Assembly (NCBI GenBank): GCA_965237765.1
Contig: OZ250157.1
Coordinates: forward strand, 1,736,001 to 1,800,000
DNA from: WTGJ01 sp965237765
Lineage (GTDB): Bacteria; Chloroflexota; Anaerolineae; Aggregatilineales; Phototrophicaceae
Reading direction: 5' to 3'
Length of the DNA: 64,000 bases
The position numbers were made by a program, and so were the translations under genes. This document shows, piece by piece, positions 47,619 through 56,605 of this stretch (position 1 is its first letter; the number at the start of each line of letters is the position of its first letter). The notes under the pieces are model-generated. The model was not told where the DNA came from. It saw only the letters and a program-made list of their open reading frames with translations, and made no database searches.

Positions 47619-48785
47619 ATGACGCAGCACGACGTTCTCATCATCGGCGGTGGCATCGTTGGCTCCGCGGTGGCGTACGAATGCGCGCGCGCGGGCCTGC
47701 GCACGCTGTTGCTCGACCGCGCTGACCGCGGCCGCGCCACCGATGCCGGCGCCGGCATCATCACGCCACTCTCCAGCCGCTACGGGCTGGGCGATGCCTG
47801 GTCCGCCCTGGCGCTGGCCGCCGCCCAACACTACCCGCCCCTTATCGAAGCGCTGGCGGCGCACGGCCAGGTTGACACCGGCTACGCCCGTTGCGGCCTG
47901 CTGCATGTCGCCAGTGATGAAGACGAGCTGATGCCCTTCCAAAACGCCGCTCGTCACCTGCGCGAGCTGCTGCCAGTGGGCGGCTATGCGGACGAGGATT
48001 TGCAACGTATCTCGAGCGGGCAGGCGCAGGCGCTCTTCCCACCGCTCCGGGCGCCGTTGGGTGTCATGCACGATCGCCTCGCCGCGCGCGTCGATGGCCG
48101 CCGGATGGCCCGCGCCCTGCGGCTGGCGGCGGCGGGATTGGGCGCCGATATCCGCGAGGCCGACGTGCGGCGGATCACTCGCACGGCCGGGGGCGCAGCC
48201 AGCGGCGCGGAAACGAGTGGCGAAACCTACCGCGCCGGCCGCGTGATCCTGGCGGGCGGCGCCTGGTCTGCCGATTTTGGCGAGCAATTGGGGCTGCGCT
48301 TGCCCATCGCGCCGCAACGCGGGCAGATCGCCCATCTGCAATTGCCCGAAGCGAGCGCGCCGCCCACGGAGGATTGGCCAATTGTGGGTGGTTATCGTGA
48401 CTATTACCTGGTGGCCTGGCCGGGCGGGCGGGTGGTCTCCGGCGCCACGCGCGAACCAGGCACGGGTTACGATTATCGCCAGACGGCGGGCGGCACGGAA
48501 GAAGTGTTGCGGGAAGCGTTGCGCTTGGCGCCCGGCCTGGCGGACGCGACCTTCCACGAGTTGCGCATTGGCTTCCGCCCCGCGACGCCCGATGGGCTAC
48601 CGGTGCTCGGGGAAGCGCCGGGGGTGCCGCACCTTTTCCTGGCGACGGGGCATGGCGCTTCGGGCTTGCACGTCGGCCCCTATAGCGGCCGCCTCGCCGC
48701 GCGCTGGGCGCAGGGGGAGTCGCTGAGCGAAGATCTGCAGCCCTTCAGCGCGGCCCGCTTTGGCGATGTGGATGGAGTAGACTAG
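47619..48785 (+). CDS. FAD-dependent amino-acid oxidase (DAO/glycine oxidase family)
   Basis: 388 residues. N-terminal FAD motif DVLIIGGGIVGSAVAYECARAGLRTLLLD and DAGAGIITPL, the DAO substrate domain, and the C-terminal FAD signature FHELRIGFRPATPDGLPVLGEAPGVPHLFLATGHGASGLHVGPYSG. This set fits D-amino acid/glycine oxidase or ThiO-type enzymes, which deaminate small amines to imine. No thiamine genes nearby, so the substrate is open. 87 nt after ftsK. Confidence 0.9.
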   Translation: MTQHDVLIIGGGIVGSAVAYECARAGLRTLLLDRADRGRATDAGAGIITPLSSRYGLGDAWSALALAAAQHYPPLIEALAAHGQVDTGYARCGLLHVASDEDELMPFQNAARHLRELLPVGGYADEDLQRISSGQAQALFPPLRAPLGVMHDRLAARVDGRRMARALRLAAAGLGADIREADVRRITRTAGGAASGAETSGETYRAGRVILAGGAWSADFGEQLGLRLPIAPQRGQIAHLQLPEASAPPTEDWPIVGGYRDYYLVAWPGGRVVSGATREPGTGYDYRQTAGGTEEVLREALRLAPGLADATFHELRIGFRPATPDGLPVLGEAPGVPHLFLATGHGASGLHVGPYSGRLAARWAQGESLSEDLQPFSAARFGDVDGVD

Positions 48786-48821
48786 GCTGAGCGAGCAGCG
48801 CCTTTGCCGAAGAGGTTCACC

Positions 48822-49478
48822 ATGGAAGCCTTAACGTTTCAGCAAATGCTGGAACAACCGCCATCTTTTCAGGTATTGGAAAGGAGTCCCTTTCCACCAA
48901 ATGGTCACTTCACGCAGGAAATTCAACCGCATGAGTGGTCGTTGAAGAAATTGCGGAATGTGGCCTCTGAAGCACGAAGAAATCTTTCAGAGGTGGATAA
49001 AATTGTCGTGATGTCGGAAGCCTTTGCCTCCTTTTTTGGTGAAATCGGAATATACGGCCTGGACGAGATGTTTGGCGAGTACACGGAAGAAAAGCTCGAG
49101 GTTTCTTGGCATGACACTGATAATTATCTCCATGCTGGCAGTGCTTTTGCAACCCATTTGAAAGCTTGGGAAGAGGGTTGGGCGATTTGGATCAAAAAAA
49201 TGAAAGAACGGCGTGATGTTCCCAATCAATTGATGATGCGCCTAGAAACATCTCAAAGAAATCTGCGATCGCTTCGTTTGCGATATGAAGAATCTTGGGC
49301 AGTCCTGCAAATATATGAAATCCCTGTTCGTTCCAGCATCCTCCTCGCGCTCGCAAAGTTCCGCGAGTTAACTAGTGAAGAAAAGAAAATGCTCTTGAAG
49401 TCTGCCGTCTACCACGGACCCATCGATAATCCTCCTTCTGACTACCGTGAAGACTGGTATGACGACCATGGCCGATAA
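48822..49478 (+). CDS. Unrecognised protein coupled to a PIN toxin, antitoxin candidate
   Basis: 218 residues from ATG 48822, which follows GAGG by 7 nt. The gene is much less GC-rich than its neighbours. Sequence is charged and helical (WSLKKLRNVASEARRNLSEVDKIVVMSEAFASFFGEIGIYGLDEMFGEYTEEKLEVSW; SQRNLRSLRLRYEESWAVLQIYE), without a DNA-binding motif I can name and longer than usual antitoxins. It overlaps the PIN gene start by 11 nt, the usual arrangement of toxin-antitoxin pairs. Function inferred only from that. Confidence 0.6.
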   Translation: MEALTFQQMLEQPPSFQVLERSPFPPNGHFTQEIQPHEWSLKKLRNVASEARRNLSEVDKIVVMSEAFASFFGEIGIYGLDEMFGEYTEEKLEVSWHDTDNYLHAGSAFATHLKAWEEGWAIWIKKMKERRDVPNQLMMRLETSQRNLRSLRLRYEESWAVLQIYEIPVRSSILLALAKFRELTSEEKKMLLKSAVYHGPIDNPPSDYREDWYDDHGR

Positions 49479-49917
49479 GGTCTTTATCGATACCAATGTT
49501 CTCCTGAATGCCGCTTTCGCGCAGCGGGAAAAACATCAAGAATGCCAACAAGAGATTGAAGCACAGGTCAGTCAAGATGCGGAACTGTGGATCAGCGGCC
49601 AGGTCATCCGTGAATTCCTACGTGTGGCAACAAAAATGGAGTCAGAAGGTAAAGAGCTGAGTTTTGGCGAAATTCACTACCACTTGAGTCGCTACTTAGC
49701 TCTTTGCCACGTCGTTGACGAAACAATGGCCGTCCGTGTAAACCTGTTGCGACTGTGGAGTGGGCTGGATATCCGCAGCAAGGCTATCCATGACGCGAAC
49801 ATCGTTGCCACCATGCTGGCTGCTGAAATTCCTACATTGCTATCTTTAGACAAAGGCTTTCGCCGTTATACCGACCACATCGACTGGCGCATTCCCACCG
49901 CACAATCCTCAGCCTAA
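49468..49917 (+). CDS. PIN-domain ribonuclease, toxin candidate
   Basis: 149 residues from ATG 49468; in-frame starts at 49459 (ATG) and 49447 (GTG) are possible. PIN fold with acidic residues in place: KVFIDTNVLLNAAFA (Asp), SGQVIREFLRVATK (Glu), KAIHDANIVATMLAAEIPTLLSLDKGFRRY (Asp, Asp). These form the metal site of VapC-like RNases. The gene ends 4 nt inside the convergent hydrolase. Overlap with the upstream unknown gene suggests a toxin-antitoxin module. Confidence 0.85.
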   Translation: MADKVFIDTNVLLNAAFAQREKHQECQQEIEAQVSQDAELWISGQVIREFLRVATKMESEGKELSFGEIHYHLSRYLALCHVVDETMAVRVNLLRLWSGLDIRSKAIHDANIVATMLAAEIPTLLSLDKGFRRYTDHIDWRIPTAQSSA

Positions 49918-50630
49918 CCCTCCCCAGCAAACAACAACTCCAACTCCGCTATCAGCGCCGCTCTGATACGACCACCATCCGCCGTAGCGAACATTCGCGT
50001 CCCGTGCGCGCGCCCCGGCAGCAACCACAAACGAATTTCCCCCTCACTCTCCACCGCAAATCGCAGTACCGATTCCGCGCTATACGTATCGCCGCGCGCC
50101 GCGATGAGTGTGGCGGGCGGCGTTTTTGCCCCTGCCAGCGCCGATTGCGGCTGAACGCCGCGGTAATCCAACCCGGGCGAGAGGGCGAACGCGCCGCGGC
50201 AATCCGCCCATTCCGCGCAACGGAGCAGCGCCAGATTCGCGCCGATGCTCGCGCCGATCACCGCCATCGCGTTTGCGTCCACTTCCGCGTGCGCGGCGAG
50301 CCAATGCCACCATTTCGTCAGATCGCGCTGCGCCAAAGCCCAATCGCGCGCGCCGCCGCTCTCGCCATGCCCGCGCAGATCGAGCGCGAGCGCGTGGATG
50401 CCCGCTTGCGCCAACTCGCCCGGCAAAGACTGCCAATCCTGCGCCCGCCCGTTCAACATATGCAGCAGCAGGACGGCCGGCGCGGGCGGATCGCTTTCAG
50501 CGACATACCAATAGCCCATCATCACGGCGCCATCCTCCGCGAAGAGGAGCACTTCGATGACTTCCTGCGCGCGCGCCGAAGCCCCCAACCCACATAGCGC
50601 GATGACCAACAACCAGCATCGTACGCGCAT
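49914..50630 (-). CDS. Secreted alpha/beta hydrolase
   Basis: 238 residues with a signal peptide (RCWLLVIALCGLGASARAQ). Catalytic triad candidates: nucleophile Ser in VIGASIGANLALL (GxSxG), Asp in IAARGDTYS, His in PGRAHGTRMF. HALALDLRGHGESGG is the typical strand-loop of dienelactone-hydrolase and esterase-like proteins. Substrate unknown. Converges with the PIN gene. Confidence 0.88.
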   Translation of the reverse strand: MRVRCWLLVIALCGLGASARAQEVIEVLLFAEDGAVMMGYWYVAESDPPAPAVLLLHMLNGRAQDWQSLPGELAQAGIHALALDLRGHGESGGARDWALAQRDLTKWWHWLAAHAEVDANAMAVIGASIGANLALLRCAEWADCRGAFALSPGLDYRGVQPQSALAGAKTPPATLIAARGDTYSAESVLRFAVESEGEIRLWLLPGRAHGTRMFATADGGRIRAALIAELELLFAGEG

Positions 50631-50684
50631 GATAGTGTCCTCCGTTTCTCCTTAATTCAGTGTAGCCAGTCCCGCCGTGGCCGC

Positions 50685-50690
50685 TATGAT
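50685..50690 (+). promoter_or_regulatory. -10 box (TATGAT) close to the start codon
   Basis: TATGAT, 8 nt, then ATG 50699 of the sugar dehydrogenase; a leader of zero to two bases is expected. Confidence 0.45.
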
Positions 50691-50698
50691 GGAGTGCC

Positions 50699-51886
50699 AT
50701 GTACCGTCGCCTCCCCGCCATCTTCGTCGCCGCTTGCCTGTGGATCGCCGCTTGCCCCCTTGCCGCGCAAGAAGCGCGTGCCGGCACTTCGCGGCCGCAA
50801 GAATCCGCGAACCCACCCGCCTACCAGCACCCGCCTGTCGTCGAGAGCGCGCCCATCGGCTGGAGCTGCGGCGAATTCCCCTGTGGTGATGATATGGACG
50901 GTTTCCTGGGGCGCTATCGCGTCCCCGCCGGCTACGCCCTGGAATACGTCGGGCGCTTTCCCGGCCTCGTGCAGCAGCTGGCCTACGGGTTAGCGGGTCG
51001 CCTGCACGCCACGGTGCTGGAAGACGGTACGGCCTATGGCGCTGTCTATATCCTGCGGGAGGACGGCGGCGCGGATCGCTACCCGGCCCTTTTCCATTCG
51101 CCCATCGGCCTTGCCGCCCATCCCATCACGGGCGAATTATTCGTCTCCGCCCGCGTGAGCGACGAGGCGGGTGGGCTCTGGCAGTTGCGGCAAAATTTGC
51201 CGCCTTTGCTCATCCGCGCCGATTTGCCCTGCTGCGCCGAATTCCCCGGCAACCAGCCGAACGGCATGGCCTTTGCTGAGGACGGCGCGCTCTATATCGG
51301 CATCGGCGCGCGCAGCGACCACGGCGAAAACGGCGTGGAACTCTTGCGTGAGGAAGCGGCCCTGCTGCGTGTGGATATCACGACGGGCGAAAGCGAAATC
51401 CTGGCGCGCGGCCTGCGCAACCCCTATGACGTCGCCCAGGCGGCGGATGGCCAGCTATACGTCACCGACCAGGGCACGTTCTCTGGCCAGGGCGACCGCG
51501 TGCTGGCCATCGAAGTGGGCGCTCATTATGGTTGGCCCTATTGGCGCTGGCGGAGCTGCGTGATCTGCCCGGCGCGCCCATCTTCGCTGGAAATCTCGGG
51601 CGATTGGTTGACCTTGCCCCCGCTCAGCACCCCACGCGGCATCGCCGTCTATGAGGGCGCGCAATTTCCCAGCAATATGCGCGGGAGTGTGTTTGTCGCC
51701 TTATGGTTGAACGCCGCCGAAGGGCAGCGTATCCTGCGGCTGGACCCACTCCTGGACATCACCGAGACTTTCGTGAGCGGCTTGATGCGCCCGAGTGATG
51801 TCGTCGTCGCTCCGGATGGGACGCTGGTCTTCACCGATTCGGTCTATGGCGATGTCTGGCGCGTGCGCTACGTAGGGGTGAACTAA
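50699..51886 (+). CDS. Secreted PQQ-type sugar dehydrogenase-like protein
   Basis: 395 residues. Signal peptide (LPAIFVAACLWIAACPLAAQ), then residues 26-37 encoded by a 30-bp element (EARAGTSRPQES), then a six-bladed propeller of the glucose/sorbosone dehydrogenase family: FHSPIGLAAHPITGELFVSARVS, PNGMAFAEDGALYIGIGAR, ILARGLRNPYDVAQAADGQLYVTDQG, EVGAHYGWPYWRWR with four Cys in the middle loop, MRPSDVVVAPDGTLVFTD at the end. These oxidise sugars outside the membrane; whether PQQ is bound cannot be seen. Confidence 0.85.
   Translation: MYRRLPAIFVAACLWIAACPLAAQEARAGTSRPQESANPPAYQHPPVVESAPIGWSCGEFPCGDDMDGFLGRYRVPAGYALEYVGRFPGLVQQLAYGLAGRLHATVLEDGTAYGAVYILREDGGADRYPALFHSPIGLAAHPITGELFVSARVSDEAGGLWQLRQNLPPLLIRADLPCCAEFPGNQPNGMAFAEDGALYIGIGARSDHGENGVELLREEAALLRVDITTGESEILARGLRNPYDVAQAADGQLYVTDQGTFSGQGDRVLAIEVGAHYGWPYWRWRSCVICPARPSSLEISGDWLTLPPLSTPRGIAVYEGAQFPSNMRGSVFVALWLNAAEGQRILRLDPLLDITETFVSGLMRPSDVVVAPDGTLVFTDSVYGDVWRVRYVGVN
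50776..50805 (+). repeat. 30-bp element just after the signal peptide of the sugar dehydrogenase
   Basis: GCGTGCCGGCACTTCGCGGC then CGCAAGAATC, preceded by a 10-bp piece (CGCAAGAAGC) of another copy at 50766-50775. In frame; sense orientation. Confidence 0.93.
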
Positions 51887-51918
51887 CAGCCGGACAAGTT
51901 CAATAGCCCCGGCGCCCA

Positions 51919-52659
51919 TTAGGGGTAGGGGAAACCGCTCTCCTGGAATTGGGCGCGATAAGCGGCCACATCATAGGGAACGGCGCGCATCGTGACGCGC
52001 AATTCAGCGCCGGCGAAATCCAGCAACGCCCATTGCGCCCGGCCGGGCGCATCCCCCGAAGCGCCCACGCTGCCGGGGTTCAGCAGGCGCCAATGCCCGA
52101 CGCGGCGGTCGTATTGCTGGTGGATATGCCCGCCGATGCCCAGGCGCCCTTCGCGCTCCAGCAGGTAATCGAGCACGATGTCGTCCGGCGTTTCCGGCCG
52201 CAGTTGCGCCTCGTCATCCCCTGGCACGGCGTGGTAGCCATAACACCAGCCATAATCCGCCTGCTCGTGCGCAATTTCGGCGCCGATACCCGCGCGCAGG
52301 AAGTCATACTCCTCCCAACCGAGCCGCGCCAGCGTCCAATCCAGATTCGCGCCGACCTCGTGGATGTTTTGCCGCTGTTGCGCGAATTCGTCAGCGTCTT
52401 TCGCGGCGGGGAGGGACTTGCGCTCGCCATGGACGAGGTAGCGGTCGGTGTTGCCGCCGATGCAGCGCACGCGCTCCGCCCCGCGCTCGGCGATGAGCGT
52501 GAGGACATGACGGACGCACTCGGCCGGGCGCGCTCCGGCTGCCGCATAATCGCCCAGCAGCCAGATGTGCTCGGCGTCGCCTTGCGCGGCCAAATCCGCC
52601 AGCGCCGCCGCGAAGGCCAGCTCGTTGCCATGGATATCCGAAAAGATAGCGATGCGCAT
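51919..52659 (-). CDS. Metallophosphoesterase (YfcE/MJ0936 type)
   Basis: 246 residues from ATG 52659. Motifs: MRIAIFSDIHGNELAF (Asp, His), WLLGDYAAAGA (GD), CIGGNTDRYL (GN, with T where others have H), IGGHIHQQYD (GHxH), LLNPGSVG. The family cleaves phosphodiesters or monoesters such as cyclic nucleotides. Independent gene between the sugar dehydrogenase and the sdh cluster. Confidence 0.9.
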   Translation of the reverse strand: MRIAIFSDIHGNELAFAAALADLAAQGDAEHIWLLGDYAAAGARPAECVRHVLTLIAERGAERVRCIGGNTDRYLVHGERKSLPAAKDADEFAQQRQNIHEVGANLDWTLARLGWEEYDFLRAGIGAEIAHEQADYGWCYGYHAVPGDDEAQLRPETPDDIVLDYLLEREGRLGIGGHIHQQYDRRVGHWRLLNPGSVGASGDAPGRAQWALLDFAGAELRVTMRAVPYDVAAYRAQFQESGFPYP

Positions 52660-52740
52660 AGGACCCTGCCTCACACCACGTCGCATTTAAAGCAAGACGC
52701 CCCGAGGGGGGAGGGGGCGCCTTGCACAGGGGGAAACGCA

Positions 52741-52771
52741 ACGTCAGACGGGATTCGCTGCCCGCTGACGT
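52741..52771 (-). terminator. Terminator hairpin after sdhB
   Basis: ACGTCAG-A-CGGG, 8-nt loop, CCCG-CTGACGT: eleven pairs with one bulged A. Lies between the sdhB stop (52832) and the phosphoesterase gene; on the minus strand it is followed by TTGCGTTT. Confidence 0.65.
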
Positions 52772-52831
52772 GCGAATAGTATAGCATATTGAGACACAGT
52801 CTCGCTAGCAATGGTCTACACCAATTCATTT

Positions 52832-53581
52832 TCAATGTTTCTCATGGGAAAACGGTTGGATCACGCCTTCGGTCTTCCCTTTGCTGATGGCTACCTTCAC
52901 TTCGCCAATCGCCCGCGTGACCTCGATATCGCGCGGGCAAGCGCTGGTGCAATTGAAGACGGTGCGGCAGCGCCAGACGCCATCGCCCTCTCCGAGCACG
53001 CGCAGGCGCTCCTCGTCGGCCGTGTCGCGGTCATCGAAGAGGAAGCGGTGCGCCTGCACGATCGCCGCTGGCCCATAATATTCGCCATTCGCCCAGAAGC
53101 TGGGGCAGGCAGTGGTGCATGCGGCGCAGAGGATGCAATTCGTGCTGTCGTCATAAACGGAGCGCGCTTCGGGCGTTTGCAGGCGCTCGCGCCCATCGGC
53201 CGGCGTCGGACCGTCATTGACCAGGTAAGGCATCACGCGCCGGTAATGGGCGAAGAAAGGCTCCATATCCACCACCAGGTCCTTCAGCACCGGCAGGCCG
53301 AGAATGGGCTCGACCTGCACCTTCGCGCCGACGTCGCGGATGAGCAGCTTGCAGGCCAGGCGGTTGGCGCCGTTGATGCGCATCGCGTCTGAGCCGCAAA
53401 TCCCCGCCGAGCAAGAGCGACGGAAAGTGAGCGTGCCATCCTGCTCCCACTTCACGCGGTGCAGCAGCTCGAGCAGGCGGTCCGTTGGTTGCACGTCCTT
53501 CAGCTCATATTCCTGCCAATAAGGGCGCGCGTCGGCCGTAGCTTCGGGGTTATAGCGGCGGATGCGAAAGCGGATTTCCAT
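52832..53581 (-). CDS. sdhB: Succinate dehydrogenase iron-sulfur subunit
   Basis: 249 residues from ATG 53581 with AAGGAG 8 nt before. [2Fe-2S] ligands CSAGICGSDAMRINGANRLAC; [4Fe-4S] CILCAACTTACP; and CRTVFNCTSACPRDI for the [3Fe-4S]. Middle cluster Cys spacing matches SdhB/FrdB. Passes electrons from SdhA to the quinone site. 19 nt after sdhA. Confidence 0.96.
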   Translation of the reverse strand: MEIRFRIRRYNPEATADARPYWQEYELKDVQPTDRLLELLHRVKWEQDGTLTFRRSCSAGICGSDAMRINGANRLACKLLIRDVGAKVQVEPILGLPVLKDLVVDMEPFFAHYRRVMPYLVNDGPTPADGRERLQTPEARSVYDDSTNCILCAACTTACPSFWANGEYYGPAAIVQAHRFLFDDRDTADEERLRVLGEGDGVWRCRTVFNCTSACPRDIEVTRAIGEVKVAISKGKTEGVIQPFSHEKH

Positions 53582-53600
53582 CAACTCGTCTCCTTGCGGC

Positions 53601-55448
53601 TCAATAGACTCGCGGCCGCGGCTTGAAATGCTGCTCGTCTTCAGGGAGGTCGCGCGCCTTTTCCTCTTCCCAGAGCGAGAAGTTGACGCCTTTTTCGTGG
53701 TTGAGCGCCAGCTCATGGCCGCCCAGGCCGTCGGTTTGTTGGATGAGGGAATGCACCATCCAGTTCTCGTCATCGCGATCGGGGTAGTCCTCGCGCGAAT
53801 GGGCGCCGCGGCTCTCGCGTCGGGCGTGGGCGGAAAGGGCCGTCGCTTCCGCCAGATCCAGCAGGCAGCCCAGCTCCCAGGCTTCCATCACATCCGAATT
53901 GAAGCGCTGGCCGCGGTCGTCGATGCGCAGGTCACCCTCGTAACGCGCGCGCAGCTCGGCGATATAATCGAGCGCCCGCTTCATCGTCTCTTCGGTGCGG
54001 AAGACGCCGACGTCGGCCATCATCGTCTCTTGCAATTGCTGGCGGAGCGCGCCCGGCCGTGTCTGGCCGGCGCTGGCCCGCAGTTTGGCGAAGGCGGCTT
54101 GCGCTTCGGCGGCGGCGTTTTTGGGGAGAGCTGGCATATCGCTCCCCTGGGTCACTTCGGCGATGCGCATCCCCCCCAGCCGCCCGAAGACGACGAGGTC
54201 GACCAGCGAATTGGTGCCGAGGCGGTTGGCGCCGTGGCAACTCACGCAGGCCACCTCTCCCACCGCGAAAAAGCCCGGCACCACCGTATGCGCCGCGTCG
54301 CGCGTCACTTCGGCAGCCAAATTCGTCGGGATGCCACCCATGGCGTAATGCGCGGTGGGGCGGACGGGCATTGGCTCCCTGAGCGGGTCGACGCCAACGT
54401 ACGTGCGGCAGGTATCCAATGTTTCCGACAGATTCTGGATGATGTAAGCGTCGTCGATGCGCCGCTCTTCGCCCGCCTCGGCTAAGAATCGGTTGACGGT
54501 GCTCGGGCGCACGTCCAGGTGCACGTAATCCTGCCCGCGCACGCCTTTGCCCTCGCGCAACTCGAGGTAGATGGCCCGGCTGACAACGTCGCGGCTGGCG
54601 AGGTCTTTGATGCTCGGCGCGTAGCGCTCCATGAAGCGCTCGCCCTGGCCATTGAGCAGGACGCCGCCCTCGCCGCGAATCCCCTCCGTCAGCAACACTC
54701 CGAGGCCATAGAGGCCCGTGGGGTGGAATTGGTAGAATTCCATATCTTGTAGCGGCAGACCGCGGCGCAACGGCAAGGCGGCGCCATCGCCCGTCAGGCT
54801 ATGGGCGTTGCTCGTGAAGGACCACACCCGCCCCCAACCACCGGTGGCGAAGAGCGTCGCTTTGGCGTGGAAAATATGCCAGGCGCCGCTGCCCAGCTCG
54901 AGCGCCACACAGCCGCAGACCGCGTCGCCATTCATCACCAGATCCACGACGTGGAATTCGTCGTGGAAAGCGACCTCTTGCTTGATACATTGCTGGTAAA
55001 GGGTCTGCAGGATCATATGCCCGGTGCGGTCGGCGGAATGGCAGGCGCGGCGCACCGGGCTTTCGCCGAAGTTGCGCGTGTGGCCGCCGAAGCGGCGCTG
55101 GCTGATACGGCCGGCCGATGTGCGGTCGAAGGGCAAGCCCATGTGCTCCAGCTCGACGACGGCGGCGATGGCGTTTTCAGCGAGGAGCTGGGCGGCGTTT
55201 TGGTCCGTCAGATAATCGCCGCCCTTGACGGTGTCGTAGGCATGCCAGAGGGGGTTGTCTTCTTCCAAATTGCCGAGCGCGGCGCCGATGCCGCCCAGCG
55301 CGGCGCCGGTGTGGCTGCGTGTCGGGTACAGCTTGCTGACGACGGCCACTTTGGCGCCGCCCATGCTGGCGTAGAGGGCGGCCATCAGCCCCGCGCCGCC
55401 GGCGCCGACGATAACGGCATCATAAACGTGAGTCTTCGGTTCGAGCAT
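53601..55448 (-). CDS. sdhA: Succinate dehydrogenase flavoprotein subunit
   Basis: 615 residues. FAD fold VIVGAGGAGLMAALYASMGGAKVAVVSK; SHTGAALGGIGAALG with the FAD-linking His region; active-site stretches FHPTGLYGLGVLLTEGIRGEGGVLLNGQGERFMERYAPS and HYAMGGIPTN; VACVSCHGANRLGTNSLVDLVVFGRLGG near the C-terminus. Oxidises succinate to fumarate. Order sdhCD-A-B. Confidence 0.97.
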   Translation of the reverse strand: MLEPKTHVYDAVIVGAGGAGLMAALYASMGGAKVAVVSKLYPTRSHTGAALGGIGAALGNLEEDNPLWHAYDTVKGGDYLTDQNAAQLLAENAIAAVVELEHMGLPFDRTSAGRISQRRFGGHTRNFGESPVRRACHSADRTGHMILQTLYQQCIKQEVAFHDEFHVVDLVMNGDAVCGCVALELGSGAWHIFHAKATLFATGGWGRVWSFTSNAHSLTGDGAALPLRRGLPLQDMEFYQFHPTGLYGLGVLLTEGIRGEGGVLLNGQGERFMERYAPSIKDLASRDVVSRAIYLELREGKGVRGQDYVHLDVRPSTVNRFLAEAGEERRIDDAYIIQNLSETLDTCRTYVGVDPLREPMPVRPTAHYAMGGIPTNLAAEVTRDAAHTVVPGFFAVGEVACVSCHGANRLGTNSLVDLVVFGRLGGMRIAEVTQGSDMPALPKNAAAEAQAAFAKLRASAGQTRPGALRQQLQETMMADVGVFRTEETMKRALDYIAELRARYEGDLRIDDRGQRFNSDVMEAWELGCLLDLAEATALSAHARRESRGAHSREDYPDRDDENWMVHSLIQQTDGLGGHELALNHEKGVNFSLWEEEKARDLPEDEQHFKPRPRVY

Positions 55449-55466
55449 CGTGCGGCGCGCGCTCCT

Positions 55467-56540
55467 TTAGGGTGTTTCCGCGAATATTTCACAGCCGAGC
55501 GAGATGAGCTCGTCTGTCGTGGCGCCATGCTCGCTACGGATTTCACAGAGGGCGCGTCCCGCCTCGTCGATGGCTGCCTGGTCGATGCCGATGACCAGTG
55601 CGCCGCCGCCCAGCGCCAATAGCGCCAGCGCGCCGATGAGGCAGAGGTAGAGCGCGGCGCGTTTCAAGATGGGGCGATGCAGGTAATCCCAGAGCACACC
55701 GCGCAAGCCGTTGAAGCCATGGGCGACGACGAGGGCCAGCAATGCGAAATCATACAGGCGCCAGATGGCCAGCGGGCCGATGAGCGTGCTCCAGCGATCG
55801 TGCACGAATTCGACGGCCGTGCCCGTCACGTTCAGCCCGACCTGGCTCGCGCTGGCGCCGACGGCCAGGTGCTCCGCCGCGCTGATATCGAAGACGCCCT
55901 GGACGACGTGCATCATCGCCAGATGTCCGAAGACGAGCGGCACCATCAGCAGGCCGCTGACGCGCATGTAAAGCCACCAGAAGCGCTCGTTGCGGGCGTT
56001 GGTGGCGGTCGGCGTATCGCCGGCGCCGGCGACGAGCGTATGCAGGCCCGATAAGAGCAGCGCCGCGATGCCCGCCAGCGCGAAGCCGCCCACGAAGGGC
56101 AATTGCGACAGCAGCACCTTACCCAGCGGCAGGACGAAGGGCGATTCGCGATAGAAATCCAGCACGTGCCCGAACATCAAAACGAAGACGGGCGCGAGGA
56201 TGAGCGCGCTGGCGCCGAGAACAGCGAAAGCCGCCCGGCCCTGATGCCGCCAGAGCGCCGGCCGGTAATCGAAATAGGTGATGCGCAACCCGTTCAGCGC
56301 GTGGTAAACGACCGAGGCCACCAGCGCGAATTCCCCCAGCGTGAAGAGAGGTGATTGGTAGGTCTTGATCGCTTCTTCATACAATGCGGGGTAAAAGACC
56401 GCCCAGGAAGTGTCGATGACGTGCAGCACGAGGAAGAGCACGACGCCAATGCCGCTCAGGCGGTGCAGCAACCAGCTCCACTGCCCGATGGCGCCGCGGT
56501 AGCGCAAGGACTCGCGGACGGTCAACACCAGCGTGGTCAA
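55467..56540 (-). CDS. sdhC: Succinate dehydrogenase membrane anchor, SdhC and SdhD fused
   Basis: 357 residues from TTG 56540, which follows GGAGG by about 5 nt; the frame stays open upstream to ATG 56585 and 56648, but that part carries repeat-derived sequence. First half: RGAIGQWSWLLHRLSGIGVVLFLVLHVIDTSW and VYHALNGLRITYFDYRPAL (SdhC, three membrane helices, His ligands). Second half: WWLYMRVSGLLMVPLVFGHLAMMHVV and VVAHGFNGLRGVLWDYLHRP (SdhD module). Each half has its own H-x-NGLR heme signature, so two anchors are joined in one chain. Usual SdhC is about 130 residues. Confidence 0.88.
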   Translation of the reverse strand: MTTLVLTVRESLRYRGAIGQWSWLLHRLSGIGVVLFLVLHVIDTSWAVFYPALYEEAIKTYQSPLFTLGEFALVASVVYHALNGLRITYFDYRPALWRHQGRAAFAVLGASALILAPVFVLMFGHVLDFYRESPFVLPLGKVLLSQLPFVGGFALAGIAALLLSGLHTLVAGAGDTPTATNARNERFWWLYMRVSGLLMVPLVFGHLAMMHVVQGVFDISAAEHLAVGASASQVGLNVTGTAVEFVHDRWSTLIGPLAIWRLYDFALLALVVAHGFNGLRGVLWDYLHRPILKRAALYLCLIGALALLALGGGALVIGIDQAAIDEAGRALCEIRSEHGATTDELISLGCEIFAETP

Positions 56541-56605
56541 GGCGCCCTCCTGCCTCCTTACTACACTAGGCGGGAGTATAAGCATGGCCGCGCCGCGCGG
56601 CAAGC

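Noticed and set aside
52693..52721. G-run hairpin before the phosphoesterase gene as an extra terminator
   Set aside because: Arms of only five bases within a purine-rich run and no T tract; the hairpin at 52741 explains sdh termination better.
53562..54485. 307-codon plus-strand open frame
   Set aside because: It lies fully antisense to sdhA; long antisense frames are expected in GC-rich DNA, and there is no ribosome site or protein-like sequence.
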